From the NCBI RefSeq assembly GCF_027943255.1, contig NC_072895.1, positions 71,736,001 through 71,800,000 on the forward strand: a DNA stretch of 64,000 bases, written 5' to 3'. The DNA is from Anastrepha obliqua (Eukaryota > Arthropoda > Insecta > Diptera > Tephritidae). This document shows, one piece after another, positions 12,083 through 24,041 of this stretch. The notes beneath the pieces were generated by a model that was given only the letters and a program-made list of their open reading frames with translations, had not been told where the DNA came from and did no database searches. Each line of letters starts with the position of its first letter. Positions within the stretch are counted from its first letter, which is position 1. The translations under genes were made by a program, and so were the position numbers.

Positions 12083-12822
12083 CAGCGTCCGACACTCGAA
12101 GTGTAACCAATTAAAAAGTCCATAAATTAAGTAAAGCGATTGGAAAGCGCCCATCTGGGGTTACAGCGGCCCACACCATTACCTGTGGGGGGTGCTTCCT
12201 CCTGATGGCCAATCGATTACTCTTATAAACTTCTCGTATGAACGGTCGGTTAAATAAACCCTGTCGTTTTGGGGGTTTACGAATTGCTCCATTTGAAAAT
12301 TTGTTTCCTCAGAAAACACAATGCTTGGAAATTGACCGCTTTCGGCCAAGCGAAGTGACTCCTTTGCTCTCCCAAGTCTGACTTGTTGCTGCTTTGGTGT
12401 GAGATCATGAGCCTTTTGGATCTTGTAAGACTTGATTTTGCGAGAATTTTTCAGTTTTCGGTAGATGCCATAGTCAGATATTTTCAGTTCTTTCGCCATT
12501 TGACTAGCACTTCGTCGGGTATTTTGCTCAAGTAGCTTCTTTACTTTTTGACCATTTCACGTGACGTTGCAGTGTTTTGATGACCACCTTCATGACGTTT
12601 CGCCATGCTCCCAGTATCATTGCAATGAGTAATGGTGGGATAAACAAACACTTTATTTACTTTAAGGTGCTTGAGTTCACGAACAATCGCACTATTACGT
12701 TGGAAATCCATTACTGATTTGCTTTTTTCGCGTTTACTCTCGGGGAAAATGCTTACGCGCGTTTGTAAACAATACTCTGGGCTGTCATTTAGCCAACCAA
12801 CAGACAGCTGATGCCCGTGCAT
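12083..12822 (-). mobile_element. maT-like (DD37D-type) transposase remnant, copy B1
   Basis: Minus-strand pseudogene. The upstream frame (12822-12541) contains an N-terminal helix-turn-helix segment (KSVMDFQRNSAIVRELKHL). After a stop, the frame 12499-12179 reads MAKELKISDYGIYRKLKNSR, then LTPKQQQVRLGRAKESLRL and IVFSEETNFQMEQFVN. The first catalytic site is normally SDEK, so the Asp has become Glu here (SEET). QNDRVYLTDRSYE follows before the frame is lost. The terminus next to a TA at 12081-12082 (CAGCGTCCGACACTCGAAG) matches that of the copy at 36741, which fixes this end. The 3' catalytic half and the other terminus are missing. Confidence 0.75.
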
Positions 12823-12888
12823 CAGGTGAACGAATGGTCTGACGTCTAGCGCCAGACTCTGTAATTGGCTCGTTCACTTCTGTTAGGT

Positions 12889-13096
12889 AGTTGTTGATAT
12901 TGTTCCACAAATGGAGCGTCCTACAGTCGCACCGGCTCCGAACGGCAGAAATACACTAGCAGGTTTGCCATTGCCTGTGGAGGGACGACCGCTTTAGAAA
13001 AGGCTTTTTCTTCATATTGGTATTTCATGGCAGATTCGAACCTAAGTAGTCCGAATTGTAGTTACACACCAACCCATTCGGCTACGGCGGCCGCTG
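12889..13096 (-). mobile_element. SINE, minus orientation, 3' end lost
   Basis: The reverse complement begins with the head (CGGCCGCCGTAGCCGAATGG at 13092 downward), contains GGTTCGAATCTGCC in the B-box position, then the block with GGTCGTCCCTCC and TGCCGTTCGGAGCCGG. It stops after CTCCATTTGTGGAACAATAT. The final 100 bp or so and the AT tail are absent. Confidence 0.8.
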
Positions 13097-13546
13097 AGTT
13101 ACCATTAGATTATTAATGAAACTGATAAAGTAGCGTACGGAAAATTTACGGAGAGCTAAGCGAATTGAGTGGAATCACTCCGTATTTTTTTTTTCTACCT
13201 CTCTAATTATCCACCAAATTCGAATACAATGTGTAATTTTGTAATTTTCAAGAAACCTTAGTATTCTGAGAGCTTTCTACTCTATTATTGTAGTTGTGAG
13301 GAAGAACATACTTCAATTGGGATCTCGAAAACCTTTTACAGACTAATTGAATCTTTTTACAGACTTATTTATTGGTAAATGTAACTTTGCAACTGTGTCA
13401 GTGTGATCACATCGTGTTGTCTGCTTTTTATGGTCATAGAGAAACCTCTGACGCTGACATTGCTTTAAATGTTGCCGCAGAAAGCCTAGTTGAGCTTTAT
13501 CTATGTAGATTAAAAAATACTTGAGGACTTAAAGAAAATTTATAAG

Positions 13547-13590
13547 TGAACATCGAACCCGACAACAATTGAATGGTAGTCACGCGTAAG
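13547..13590 (-). mobile_element. SINE head fragment, minus orientation
   Basis: The reverse complement contains GCGTGACTACCATTC followed by GGGTTCGATG, matching the tRNA-like head and the B-box position. Only about 45 bp are recognisable. Confidence 0.45.
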
Positions 13591-15330
13591 CGTTCCTGGC
13601 TGTTTTACTAAAATACTTGTCTGGAATGTAAGACTAGGGAATTTCTGCGGTGGTTATTGGTACCGTACGCCTGCCGCATAATCCTTGCTGTGAAAATTAT
13701 TCGGGTTTCCAAGCGGGTGCATAGGTGTCTAAAGCAATTATTTCCTAAGCCAGTTATTAGAATTGCGTACTAACAGTAGTAATCAGCTTCGAAGAAAATT
13801 AATATCGGAAACAATATTTTTATATTATTTTAAATTTAATATTTTAAATCACATACTTCGTTAGTTATTGCCTTAATATCTGTGCATGCCTCAAAATAAC
13901 GTCCACTCTATACGCACTAATGTTTTATATATGGAGCTGTATTGTCCCAATTAATTCATGCATTAAATACCTTGAAATTTACGGAAATGAGAATCTGTAC
14001 AATCCCGGCGGTGTATGAGAAAGACGAAATTCAAAAAAATTGCTTCAACATACATTCGGCTTTGATCGCTAAGCAGAAACGTTCTTCAAACGCCATCGAA
14101 AGGTACTGTGGGTGCCACTGACTGAAATTCTTCTGCGCGAAATATCCACAGACTGATTAAATATTACTCATACGCAGTGGAGAGCGGGCTGATGTGGAAG
14201 CATGCTCAAATTTATGCAAGAATTCATTCAAACAATTGACGCCAACTTCCTTTTGCATGCTTTAGATATTCAAAAAGGATTCCATGGCCGCGGATACTGG
14301 GTTGAGTTACTACTGATTATGTCGATATAAGGTACGTATTACACAAAATTTCTACCATACGTATTAGCAAGACTCACAGAAACTTTTCGCCGAAAACAAA
14401 GGCATTTCTAGGTGATTGTACCTTAGTGTACACGCAAACTTATATATAAACATACATAACTATGTACGAAGTAAGTATATTAAAATATTTGCAGTTACGT
14501 GGTGTAGGAACCCAGGCATACTATACTCTACACATACATATGCTCATGTGTTAGCCTTTTTTCTATGGCACTAATTTTTGCTAGAATATCGGTGGGATTT
14601 ATAAATGATGCAAGAATTACTAGAAATGAATAGCAGCTAATGGGAAGCAGCGGCGTACATATTTCTCTGAACAAGATATTTCTACTATTATTAAGCCTTC
14701 GGCATGCACTTCGACGTGAGTCCTTTTTCTTTTTGTTTTTATACGTACTAAAGCAAGGAAAACCTAGAGCGCTTTAAAATGAACAACAGCATTTATAAAA
14801 AACATGCGCTATACTCGACTAGTTAAAATAAATCTGCTATAATTTCTTCAGAATAAGTATGGCGCAACTTGGAAAGCCTAATTGTTCATGGAAATTTTCA
14901 CCTGACTGTAATTTAGGCTTAAACATATTGAATGATTTCTTCACTATTGTCAAAAACACGGATCCTCTGATTTCGTTGCTTTTTGAATGCCTTCAGTTCT
15001 AAAGAGACGATTTCAATTCGTTGGTGCTAATGAAGATGAAAATATGAAATAAGTAAAGGATATTTAGTCTGATGCTGCTGGTGAAAAAGGGTATTCCTCC
15101 AGTTATCCAGCTACTAGAAAGAATATTGCTTCTAATCCCAGCAAAAGTATATTAGTATGATGACAGCGCTAATTACATTATTTATGCAGCAAATTACCTC
15201 AACTGCAGCCTGGTCTTAGACCAAAACGAAGATGTGCCAAAGTCATAAAGAAAATACTTTATAGCATAAAGATATAATTTTATAATAATAGTTTAAGCCC
15301 CTTACGCCATGTATATTTCTCTAAGACATT
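13591..15330. other. No gene recognised
   Basis: No domain or known repeat seen. The segment 14990-15330 may be decayed upstream sequence of the RT fragment that follows, but I could not read it as such. Confidence 0.4.
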
Positions 15331-15334
15331 CCAC

Positions 15335-15605
15335 ATGGTTACTCTTTGTCTTCTCCAGAAAAAGCTCTCTGAGTTTTCAAAAAATTTCATAATACATAAA
15401 GTAAAGTGAACGAGTGTTTGTGCTAATTCAAATGCTGTCTCAGCTGGAAATCTGCAAGGGTCTGTCCTAGGACTTCATCTTTTATTCAGTATTTTTTACC
15501 AATGTTGTTTTCTCTGTGTGTCGGTTCTTAATGTGTCTACGTTCTCCGATAATATGCAAATATATCTATCCAAATGCATTGGTCTCATCGAGGGCTTGAA
15601 TTATG
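15335..15605 (+). mobile_element. LINE reverse transcriptase fragment (Jockey/CR1 group)
   Basis: Plus-strand reading gives SVCANSNAVSAGNLQGSVLG, where LQGSVLG is the RT motif normally PQGSVLGP, then LLFSIF and, after about 25 residues, FSDNMQIYLSKCIGLIEGL. FSDN occupies the catalytic YADD position, so the active site is lost. The fragment is about 90 codons and is flanked by sequence I cannot read. It resembles the RT at 21665-22249 on the other strand. Confidence 0.65.
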
Positions 15606-16044
15606 ATAAACAAATAAATAAATAACTGCCTTCAACCTTAGACCCACGTTGGGATCGATTTCGACCAAATTATTTTTCTAAACTTAAATATTCTTAAAAC
15701 TACTGTTAATATTTGTCTGAGCTTTCTTGAATTTTTTGATTGGCTATTATTATATTGAATTTGGGAAGTTTAAGCTTTTTTGTTTTATATGGCAATACTT
15801 ATATTTAATTATGGACTTTTTTTGACGGATTGGGCCGATTTCGACGCGTCATATTTCGGTGTAGTTTGCATAATAATGTCATTTATTTTTTACGTATATC
15901 CACGTGGTTTATCTGTAAGCGCATGTAAATTTATAGTTTGCACTAATTTATGCAACCTTATTAATAACATATATATACATTTTCCCATAGTTCCTAGATA
16001 AAGCATAGGGCCTCAATAAACAAGTTATAATTTCGTTTGTTTAG

Positions 16045-16384
16045 AGCTAGATGTTTAATTTGACTCCAGGAACGGCCTGCTCTGCCCGCCTCTGGCCTCC
16101 CGCACCTTTGGCATCCTTGGGGATTCCAGTCTAGCGCTGTCCTTGCGATGTTATCCCGTGGCTTGGGCAATGTGTGTCCGATCAGTTTCCACTAGAGACG
16201 CATAATTTCTATGTGAACTGGTGTTTGCCGGTAGCCACTCAAAGATCATCGTTGTTATAATGTCAGACCACAATATCCGCATTGTTTTTCATAGGTAATG
16301 GAAGGATTGCAACGATTGTGATATGCTGGTTGTTAAGTTCCATGTTTCACATCCATACCGAACTACCAACTTCACGTTGGCATC
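16045..16384 (-). mobile_element. LINE RT C-terminal fragment with GCETW motif
   Basis: The minus strand reads NVKLVVRYGCETWNLTTSIS, then after small frameshifts IGHTLRKPRDNIARTALDWN and PQGCQRCGRPE. These are the thumb and post-RT motifs of a LINE type also present at 38385 and 60942. At its 5' end (about 16384) it fuses in the same orientation to an RTE endonuclease fragment, giving an accidental hybrid reading frame. Confidence 0.6.
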
Positions 16385-16935
16385 AAATATCAACCACTGT
16401 CCGTTAAAGGATGTTTCGTTGTGCAGGCTGAATTTTCCGACTGTGAGACCAAAAATTCCCTACTTGCCCACCCTGGCGTTAAAGTCACCAAGCACGATTT
16501 TTATGCCGTGGGTGGGGCCAGCGCTCATAAGAGCATACCAGGCGCTTATACAAAGAATCTTTAGCCGCATCGTCCTTCTCTTCCGTCGGGGCGTAGGCGC
16601 AAATGAGCGATATATTAAAGAAGCACCTTCCCCATTAAGGGACCGGACATTCCAATCTCATGCCCTCAAATCGTAGTCCTTATTTCGTTTGCAAGGGTTA
16701 CTGATGAAAGAAGTTCTCATCCGAGGTTTTGTTCGTGTTTTCGTTGGGGGAGATTTTTACGTGGCGGGTCCCAAACTCAGCGCACGACCAGCTATCCTGG
16801 GATGCTTCGGCTTCTCACGTTGGCTCGCTCTCGAACGGAAGTTCGAAAGCTACCCAGAGGATACTTGGGCTAATCCCGGAAGTTGTGAGCTGCTTTAACC
16901 ATATGTAGTAGTAATTAAAAGTAGTAACAATAGTA
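16385..16935 (-). mobile_element. RTE LINE fragment: 5' leader joined to part of the endonuclease
   Basis: Reading the minus strand from 16935, the first part matches the 5' leader seen in the longer RTE copy near 56640-56835 (shared blocks AGCTACCCAGAGGATAC and GGCGGGTCCCAAAC). The endonuclease follows with HGIKIVLGDFNARVGK, a stop in place of the next Glu codon, and GIFGLTVGKFSLHNETSFNG. GDFN is the conserved catalytic motif of AP-endonuclease-like LINE nucleases. The order and spacing indicate internal deletion, and the RT is absent. Dead copy. Confidence 0.7.
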
Positions 16936-18120
16936 AATGTAATAATAGTGAAGCGTAAGGGAAGGTCGAAACCTACTTTAGTAGCAAATCTATCATACAC
17001 CAGCAGCATGGATGATATTGAGGAAGCCTTAGATAATTCTTAGTCCAGAAAAAGCACCATTTTCAGCCTGCCACTTCATGTCAAGAATATTAGCATCCAT
17101 ACTTACAGACAAAAGAGTAAATCAACACAAAGCTTTTGATGTATTGTACTGGCAGAAAGCGAATGCGTCTTTTAAATTATATAGCCGTTCTCGTAAAAAA
17201 AGCAAGTAGGTCATTGCGTCAGTTACTCAGTAATTTTAAATACTTAATCTAGACATTAACTGGACATAATTTATTTAGAAGTAATAAAAGCAAAAGGCTC
17301 GTAAAATATTAATAAACATTTTCAAATAAAATTTAGCTCATAAAGGAAATCCATAACAACGAAAAAGGAAAACATTTATAATATGTCTTTATTGTAATAT
17401 AATATATAGCGTAGCATATAGTGGTAAGTTGGCAGACTGAAATGAACGTCAGCTCGACAGGGCACGCAGTGAGGCAGGCAGACTCTGGCAAAAGCTCTGC
17501 AATAGAAAGGGGAGCATGAGTATTTCCTGCCAGACATATACGCACCAAACCAGAAGTAATAGAAATACCAACACTTTAGTGAATTCCGCAAGTGAATAGA
17601 ATTTCTGCTTAGTCTCTTTACAAGCATAAGTAAGAAAAAATCTAGCAATGAAAATGTATCATATACATATACATAATATATATGTAGAAGAATGTGGTTA
17701 TGTTGGTTTCGTGAAGCCTATCGGCATAAAAAAAGCGCCTAGAAGGAAAAGAAAGCACCAGTACATACATAAATACTCGTTTGTAATGGTTGGTGTTGAA
17801 AGATTTGAGAAAATCATAATTTGAGAAATTCAGTATTTCAAAACAAAGTACCTTTAGCACCAAATGGCTGCAACGCGTCTGCCTGTGCTGCTGTAATTAA
17901 CGAGATATTTCAAGCATACACACACATCAACGCGCGAAGAAGAAAGTCAACCGGTTTCAAATTCAAGGCACTCCATAAGAGATCATTGATTAAATATGAA
18001 CTTTTGGATGCCTTTTATTTTCCATTTATCATGGCGCTTTTTTCCGTAAAATCTCCTTTTATAATTTCTAGGTAGAAAAAAGTTATAGTTTTTAATTTTT
18101 TACTCAAGTATATTTATATT
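16936..18120. other. No gene recognised
   Basis: AT-rich, with no domain or repeat family identified. Confidence 0.4.
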
Positions 18121-18445
18121 TGGCGGCCTCCGTAGCCGAAATGGTTGGTGCCTTTCTATCATTCGGAAATGCACAGGTTCTAATTTTCTTGCATGAAAGA
18201 CCAACTGATGAAAAAATTGTTGTTTTTAATAGCGGTGGCCTCTAGGCAGGCAACTGTATTTCAGCCTTGAAAATACTCCTCATAAAAAGCCATTTGCCTT
18301 TCGGCGGCTGCGCAAAACTGTAAGTTCCTCCATGTTTAGAAAAACATCACGATACACACCACAAATTGCAAGACTAGCTCGGTCAAGCACCAAATAAAGG
18401 GTGCAAGCGCAAATTATATAATATATATAACTATATATAAATATA
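18121..18445 (+). mobile_element. SINE, near full length, diverged
   Basis: It begins TGGCGGCCTCCGTAGCCGAA, has the middle blocks CTCCTCATAAAAAGCC and CTGTAAGTTCCTCCAT, then CTAGCTCGGTCAAGCAC and AAGGGTGCAAGCGC, and ends in a TA-rich tail. The B-box region is decayed (GGTTCTAATTTTC). Confidence 0.85.
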
Positions 18446-18782
18446 TACGAGTTTATTTACATAGGTATATATATAATTATTTTAATTATAAATATAAACA
18501 TACAATTTGTATTAATGTCACTTAATAATTAGGATATCCTGTTTAGTTTGTAAAGGAGACTATTTATTGGAAAATATTTGAAATGTATTTATTTACCCTG
18601 AACAAGTACACTCAGTGAACTAGAAATTCATTTGCTGGTTTGTTTTTTCTCTCTTTTTCAGATTTTTTCAGCAGATTTTTCTAAATCAGTACACATATAT
18701 GTATATACGTAAAGGGTTTTCTCATAGGTAGGGGCCGATGTGCTAGCTTTTACTAAGATGGCAATTGAGTAGTACAGTTCTT

Positions 18783-19185
18783 TCTCGACGAACAAAACTA
18801 ACCCTCAACAAAGCTCTCATCTGGCCGTCCTAAAGCATTGCGCAGATACGCGGACGATGACAATATCCGATGAAGCGACGCTTGGAGTGTTTGAGAGAAA
18901 GATTCTGCGCAGGCGATGAAGCAGCAATGAGCTTTATGAGCTTTACGACAACATAGACATAGCGCAGCGAATAAGATCTGGCTGAGTCATTTCGTTCGAA
19001 TGGAAACAAACGATCCGGCTCTGAAAGTATTCGATGAGGTACCCGCTGGTGGTGGTAGAAGAGGAAGAGGAAGGCCTCCTGTGCGTTGGAAGGATCAGGT
19101 GGATAAGAATATAGCTTCACTTGGTGCGCTTTATTACACTCGGCCAAAATCGCGTCAGCGGTTATCACGCCCATAGAGAAGAAGG
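18783..19185 (+). mobile_element. RTE LINE 3'-end fragment
   Basis: Plus-strand remnant of the RTE 3' end: CGACGAACAAAACTAAC, GATGAAGCGACGCTTGGAG, GATCTGGCTGAGTCA, GTACCCGCTGGTGG and AGGCCTCCTGTGCGTTGGA blocks parallel the minus-strand RTE at 55161-55640. The encoded GRGRP-type and RWKDQVDK tail motifs are present, but several stops and deletions break the frame. It ends at CGCGTCAGCGGTTATCACGC, equivalent to the 3' terminus of that copy. Confidence 0.7.
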
Positions 19186-20593
19186 GGATTCGATTTTGTG
19201 TTGACAAGTTGTATTGGACATATTGTTTGGCAGCGACTGCCACGTTAGTTATTGATTTAGCCACCGTCACTGTTGTCAAATCGCCAGGGCTAATTACTTG
19301 ATTGAGCTGCTCTTGAAAATTATAAAATGTGATTATGAGCAATTTCAGAGAATGACTAGCTCTCGTGGAAACCCTTTCTTTTCTTTCCTCAAATTCAAAA
19401 CAACCCTACCCATTGTTCTACTCCGACCGGATCTGTGTAGCAAATTCATTGAAAGTTGCACCTCTTTCTCAATATTTTGCTTGTATGCTTTAAATGCCGG
19501 TAACTACTGATGTTAGTTCTGACGGTCTTTCCACCGCTATAAACGCAGCTGACCATCATTTTTATATTTTCGTACGCGTCCAAAATTATATAAAAAAATT
19601 CAATCGGCATAAAGTAGTTTTACTTTCTAATTTATTTTACAAGTTCGCCTGTTCAGCTGACGTATTTCCCCCCCTCTACGGCGCAGCTGACTATTTTTTT
19701 TCATTCTACTAAAAGTCAACAATACACAAAAGAAATTTCAGCCGGTCTAAAATGAGTTGGTAGAAATTTTTTTCCGACATGTTTCGTACCCACCCACAAT
19801 CACACCCACCGCGGGTGCGCCAGCTAACGTTCACTTTCGTTATTCATGAAAACTAAGTCACAAGTATAGTCAAGAATTTAACGGTATAAAATCGCAGTCT
19901 AAATTCGACCCCTGGCTCCCGGACTATAAGCTCTGACCGAGATATGGCTCACTATAAACATCTATCTGAAAACTCTCAAAACTTTTTAATTCAATAAAAA
20001 GTAATGCTTTTGTATTGCACTCCCTTAGCTGCACGAAAAAGTAACCGTTAGAGCACGAAAATTTGAATAAGTTCGAGAATAAAGCAAATTAAATATATCT
20101 TTGCCACTTTCTGTCACTTTCTCTCTCTCTGTCTCTCTCGGAGCCGCAGTAGTGAGTATAACAAACAAAAGCATTCATGTAAAATATAAAAACTAAAAGG
20201 CCGCTATGCATAAATATTACGCAAACACAGATATTTTCGTTAAAGAACTATGTTTTAAATGTTAAATGCTTAAAGTAAACATAAAAACAAATGATTGGCC
20301 TCAATTTTTGTTAGTAAGCGCATATAACACATGCGCAGCTGATACACTAAAAGTCGAACAGCCAGCAAAAAGCTAGTGCATACGCTATTGCGACAAACTT
20401 TTAGGCAAACGGTACAGACCATATGCCATTTCAACATTAACTGTGTAAGGTAGATGAATTAGTTTGTACAGCACTTGACTGAAAATTACATATATTGGCG
20501 TGCATATATACTTGCATACATACACATTAAGGATGTAGGTTTTTTCGATTTTAAAGATCTCGAGACTTTCGAGATCCCATTACTAAAATATCG
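19186..20593. other. No gene recognised
   Basis: Mixed sequence with a short CT-rich microsatellite near 20118-20138. No domain or repeat family identified. Confidence 0.4.
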
Positions 20594-20657
20594 GGAATAG
20601 GAGGAGGAGCTCGGCCAAACTCACAAAAAGGGTGTACGCGCCAATTATATATATTTA
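20594..20657 (+). mobile_element. SINE 3'-end fragment
   Basis: GGAGGAGGAGCTCGGCCAAA, AAAAGGGTGTACGCGCC and AATTATATATATTT is the conserved 3' end with its AT tail. The head of another copy follows within a few bases. Confidence 0.85.
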
Positions 20658-20660
20658 AGT

Positions 20661-20729
20661 AAGCGGCGGCCATAGCGGCGGTTGTTGCGTGACTAGCATT
20701 CGGAATTCGAAGAGAACGAAGAGAACGTA
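20661..20729 (+). mobile_element. SINE 5'-head fragment
   Basis: GCGGCGGCCATAGCGGCGG, TTGTTGCGTGACTAGCATTC and GGAATTCGAAGAGAACG match the first 65 bp or so of the SINE. The copy is cut at GAACGT, where DD41D transposon sequence takes over. Confidence 0.75.
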
Positions 20730-21320
20730 CACCCGAAAACATTGCTGCTGTAGCCGAAAATGTGCGTGAACATCCAACAACCTCAACTCGTCATCGTTCT
20801 CAAGAATTGAACATTTCACGCACTGTTTTGAGGAGAATTTTGCATAAAGACCTCGGTATGAAGACTTGCAAAGTTCAATTGGTGCAAGAACTGAAGCCTA
20901 ATGACCATCCAATGCGTTTTCGGTTCGTTCAATGGGCAGAAAATCGTTTGACCGAAGATGAGCATTTTTACCGAAAAATCATCCTTTCTGATGAAGCTCA
21001 TTTTCACATCGGTGGCAAAGTTGTCGGATTTGGGGCTAAGAAAATCCACACGTTACTCTAGAGCAGCAAATGCATCCACAACGAGTTACTGTTTGGTGCG
21101 GTTTTTGATCTGGCGGCATCATTGGGCCATTTTTTTTCGAAAAATTGGGTTGATCGAATGGCCTACTGTAAAGCCAGTCGTGGCAGTCATTTGAACGATA
21201 TTATTTTTCATTCATAAATGACAATGTTCAATCTTTAAAATAAAAAAAAAAGTTTAAAAAAATATTGATTCGTTTTTTTTATAGCCGATTCAAAAAGGAA
21301 ATTTTACATTGCCCACCCTA
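20727..21320 (+). mobile_element. DD41D (rosa-like) transposon copy b, 5'-truncated and internally deleted
   Basis: It shares near-identical sequence with copy c (27096-28021), starting at CGTACACCCGAAAA. The frame carries ENIAAVAENVREHPTTSTRH, ISRTVLRRILHKDLGM, KIILSDEAHFHIGGK and VTVWCGF, then is lost. After FFFEK a deletion removes the second and third catalytic regions and rejoins near the C-terminus (NWVDRMAYCKA, LNDIIFHS in shifted frames). The right end (CCCACCCTA followed by TA, 21310-21322) matches the right end of copy c. The N-terminus and left terminus are replaced by a SINE head. Inactive. Confidence 0.85.
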
Positions 21321-21664
21321 TACAATAAGCGGTCTCGGAATATTGTCGTAAAGGACATTGAGCTTACTGCGACGCAGACTATCACGATCGACTTACAGTT
21401 CACATCCATAAAGTATCGCTGGTATTAAGAACGTTTTTGTCTAAAAGCAGTCGATAAAGAGCTGGGTGGGTCACAATGTTCGTAGAGAGTTCGATTAAAA
21501 TTTATTCCTAGGTTCTTTGCAGTGCCAACAAATTTTGTAACAGAATTAATCAGTTTCACTTCATTGAAATCGCCAATTTTAAACATATTTTTATAAATAC
21601 CGATGCACCGTGATTTACACCGGATTTAGGAGCCATCCATTATCGCAGGCCCACTTGTTAACTA
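21321..21664. other. No gene recognised
   Basis: Possibly decayed 3' sequence of the LINE fragment that follows on the minus strand. No readable motif. Confidence 0.35.
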
Positions 21665-22249
21665 CTAAGGACAACTAACTTCGAGTTGAACGTCATGGAC
21701 ATAAACATGATTATTACAATATTTTAATACGTTTGGAAGATCAGTAACGTACCATATAATGCAATTCTGTTTGCGACCAAAATTGAATCTTTGGCAACAT
21801 ACCCCAGTTATAGACAAATATCTGGATAAAATGTGACTGGCATATACAGCTTGAGTACAGTTTATTATTAAATACTGGTGGTAAAAAATTGAATACATTT
21901 TTAAGCAGAACAGTCCGTGTTCAACAGTGTCGAAAGCTTTGGGATGGTTCCGAAGCGTTAGAAAGGTTATGAGGTTCTTGTCAATGTTAAGCTTGATATC
22001 ATCAACAACCTTAATAAGGGCCGTAGTGCAACTCCTGCTTAATCGAAAACCAGATTGACACGGGCTCACCAAAGTGTTGCGCCTCAGGAAAGAGTTTATC
22101 TGAGAGTGCGTTATCCGCTTGAGCACTTTTGACAGGAAAGATAGTATTGCGATGGATTTATAGTCTCCATTGGATTTCTTAATTAGAATAACCTTAGCTA
22201 CCCTCCAACAATTAGAAAGGAGAGATGTGGCCAAAATGGTATTTAACAC
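21665..22249 (-). pseudogene. LINE reverse transcriptase fragment (Jockey/CR1 group)
   Basis: An uninterrupted minus-strand frame of about 194 codons covers the RT fingers and palm: WRVAKVILIKKSNGDYKSIA, ILSFLSKVLKRITHSQINSF, QSGFRLSRSCTTALIKV, NHPKAFDTVEHGLF (normally SKAFDTV) and DLPNVLKYCNNHVYVHDVQL. The catalytic YADD reads YVHD, which removes the active-site pair, and the PQGSILGP-type motif just before it is garbled. The piece lacks the endonuclease and the C-terminal part. The frame surviving without stops over 580 bases while key residues are lost indicates a moderately old copy. Related RT pieces lie at 15335 and 30960. Confidence 0.75.
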
Positions 22250-22816
22250 ATAAGTAACATGCGGTAGAATTTTTAGTAGTATATATAATGTTTAAAGAAT
22301 TTAGCACAGATGATCGAACTGCACATACACTCACCTATTACTTTTATTACTTATATAATCGGATTATTGTACAAATGTGGCTTCTCTTCTGAGTCTTAAG
22401 TACATACACTACAGGTAGTTACACTAGCACCACTTCCACTTGCGACAGGCCATGCTACAATTGTGAGTAAGACCCTTTATGTAACTGTTAAATCAAGGGT
22501 TGTTTCGAGATTTGTTAGATTTGGTTACAAGCGGTCAAAAAGTTCGTTTATATTTGTTTAAAGAAACATAATCTGCTCGTTAGTACAAAGCAAACCATAA
22601 ACCGATTTCCAAAGCAATGGCATCAACAGCTTCTCAAAGTTGGTTGATTAATATTATTTGAGAAGCTCTCCTGCGATATATAAAAAAAATGGCTAAATGA
22701 GTTTTTATTATAATTTTTTTACTTAAAATGAAAATTATTTCACTAGCAAAGAAGACAATAGCTAAGTTTATACGCATTTAAGAATGCCTTAGCGTGTACA
22801 TATGTACATAAACATT
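22250..22816. other. No gene recognised
   Basis: AT-rich, with no motif or repeat identified. Confidence 0.4.
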
Positions 22817-24041
22817 TTGGGTGTGGGAATAAGTTTCCGCCCCCGTATAAGAGGTGTAGCTGCTGATACTTTTTTTTTTGCTAATATATAATAAAAAAAG
22901 TCTCGATCGCAGTAGTTGACATTCGTGTGATGCGAAAATATTATTTTTTATCTGACGTCAAAAATATAAACGTTCGTCCCGAAAAACAGCATTTGCGGGA
23001 AGTCATGCTTCATTATTATCTTTTAAAGAAAAGTGTAGCTGAAACGTGATCAATATATACAGCAATCGCGCTCCACCAAATGTAGCTTATAATTAGTGGT
23101 TTCGACGCTTTCAATGCGGCAATTTCGACGTGAGTGATAAAGATCGGGAAGAGGCACCGAAAAAATTCGAAAATATTCATCTACAAAAATTATTGGATGA
23201 AGACGCATGTCGAACCCTTGATGATATGTCTAAAGAGTTGTATGTGGAAAAATCAACTGCCGGTAAACGTTTGGACGCGATAGGAATGATCCAGAAAGCA
23301 GGTAACTGGATGCCTTATCAATTGAAGGGTAGGGATATCGAGAGACGTTTTGTGACGTGTGAGATGCTTCTTGAACAGCATAAAAAAAATGTTTTCTGCT
23401 TCGCATCGTCACTGGTGATGAACTATGATAATTCTAAGCGTCGAAAATGTTGAAGCCAGTCAGGTGAACCAAGTTTATTGACAGCGAAAAAAACTACTCA
23501 TGCTTTAAAGGTTATGTTGTGCATCTGGTGGGATCAGAAGGGTGTCATCTATTATGAACTCCTTAAACCATCTGAAATCATCACTGGCGATCATTACCGA
23601 CTGTAGCTAATGCATTTGAATTGAGCTCACAGACAACAATGGCCGGATTGGGACAGTAGACATGACAAACTGATTTTGTTGTATGACAACGCCAGTCTAC
23701 ACGTTGCTAAATCGAAAGAAATATTTACAGGGACTGAATTGGAAAATCTTGCCCCATCCGCCGTATTCCCCAGACATCGTACTCTCGTATTACCATCTAT
23801 TCCGATCAATGCAGTCAGCCCTTATTCACTTCTTACGATAGGTTCGCAAACTGTCTCAATGAATGGATCAAGCCAAAAGAACCCGAACTTTTCGTTAGTG
23901 GAAACCGTATGCTGCCTGAAAAATGGAGTAAAGTTGTAGCTTCCAATGACACATACTTCACATAAAATCATATATTATTTAATTCTTTAAATAACTCGTA
24001 ACTTTGGCTAACAAACGACAGAAACGTATTCCCATTCCCAA
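22817..24041 (+). mobile_element. Mariner (DD34D, mauritiana/mellifera-like), full span but degenerate
   Basis: Imperfect terminal inverted repeats of about 28 bp frame it: TTGGGTGTGGGAATAAGTTT on the left, and the reverse complement of the right reads TTGGGAATGGGAATACGTTT. The N-terminal part is readable near 22930-23100 (EKQHLREVMLHYYLLKKS). The frame 23130-23453 gives KKFENIHLQKLLDEDACRTL, GKRLDAIGMIQKAGNWMPYQ and the start of the catalytic core. Later frames give MLCIWWDQKGVIYYELLKP and LLYDNASLHVAKS (second Asp). The first Asp region (normally GDEKW) reads MNYDNSK, and the third (SPDLAPSDY) is garbled. The length, about 1.2 kb, is close to that of complete mariners, so this copy decayed by point changes rather than deletion. 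Confidence 0.85.

Noticed and set aside
18830..19342. 170-codon minus-strand frame
   Set aside because: It is antisense to the RTE 3' fragment, whose plus-strand motifs are recognisable.
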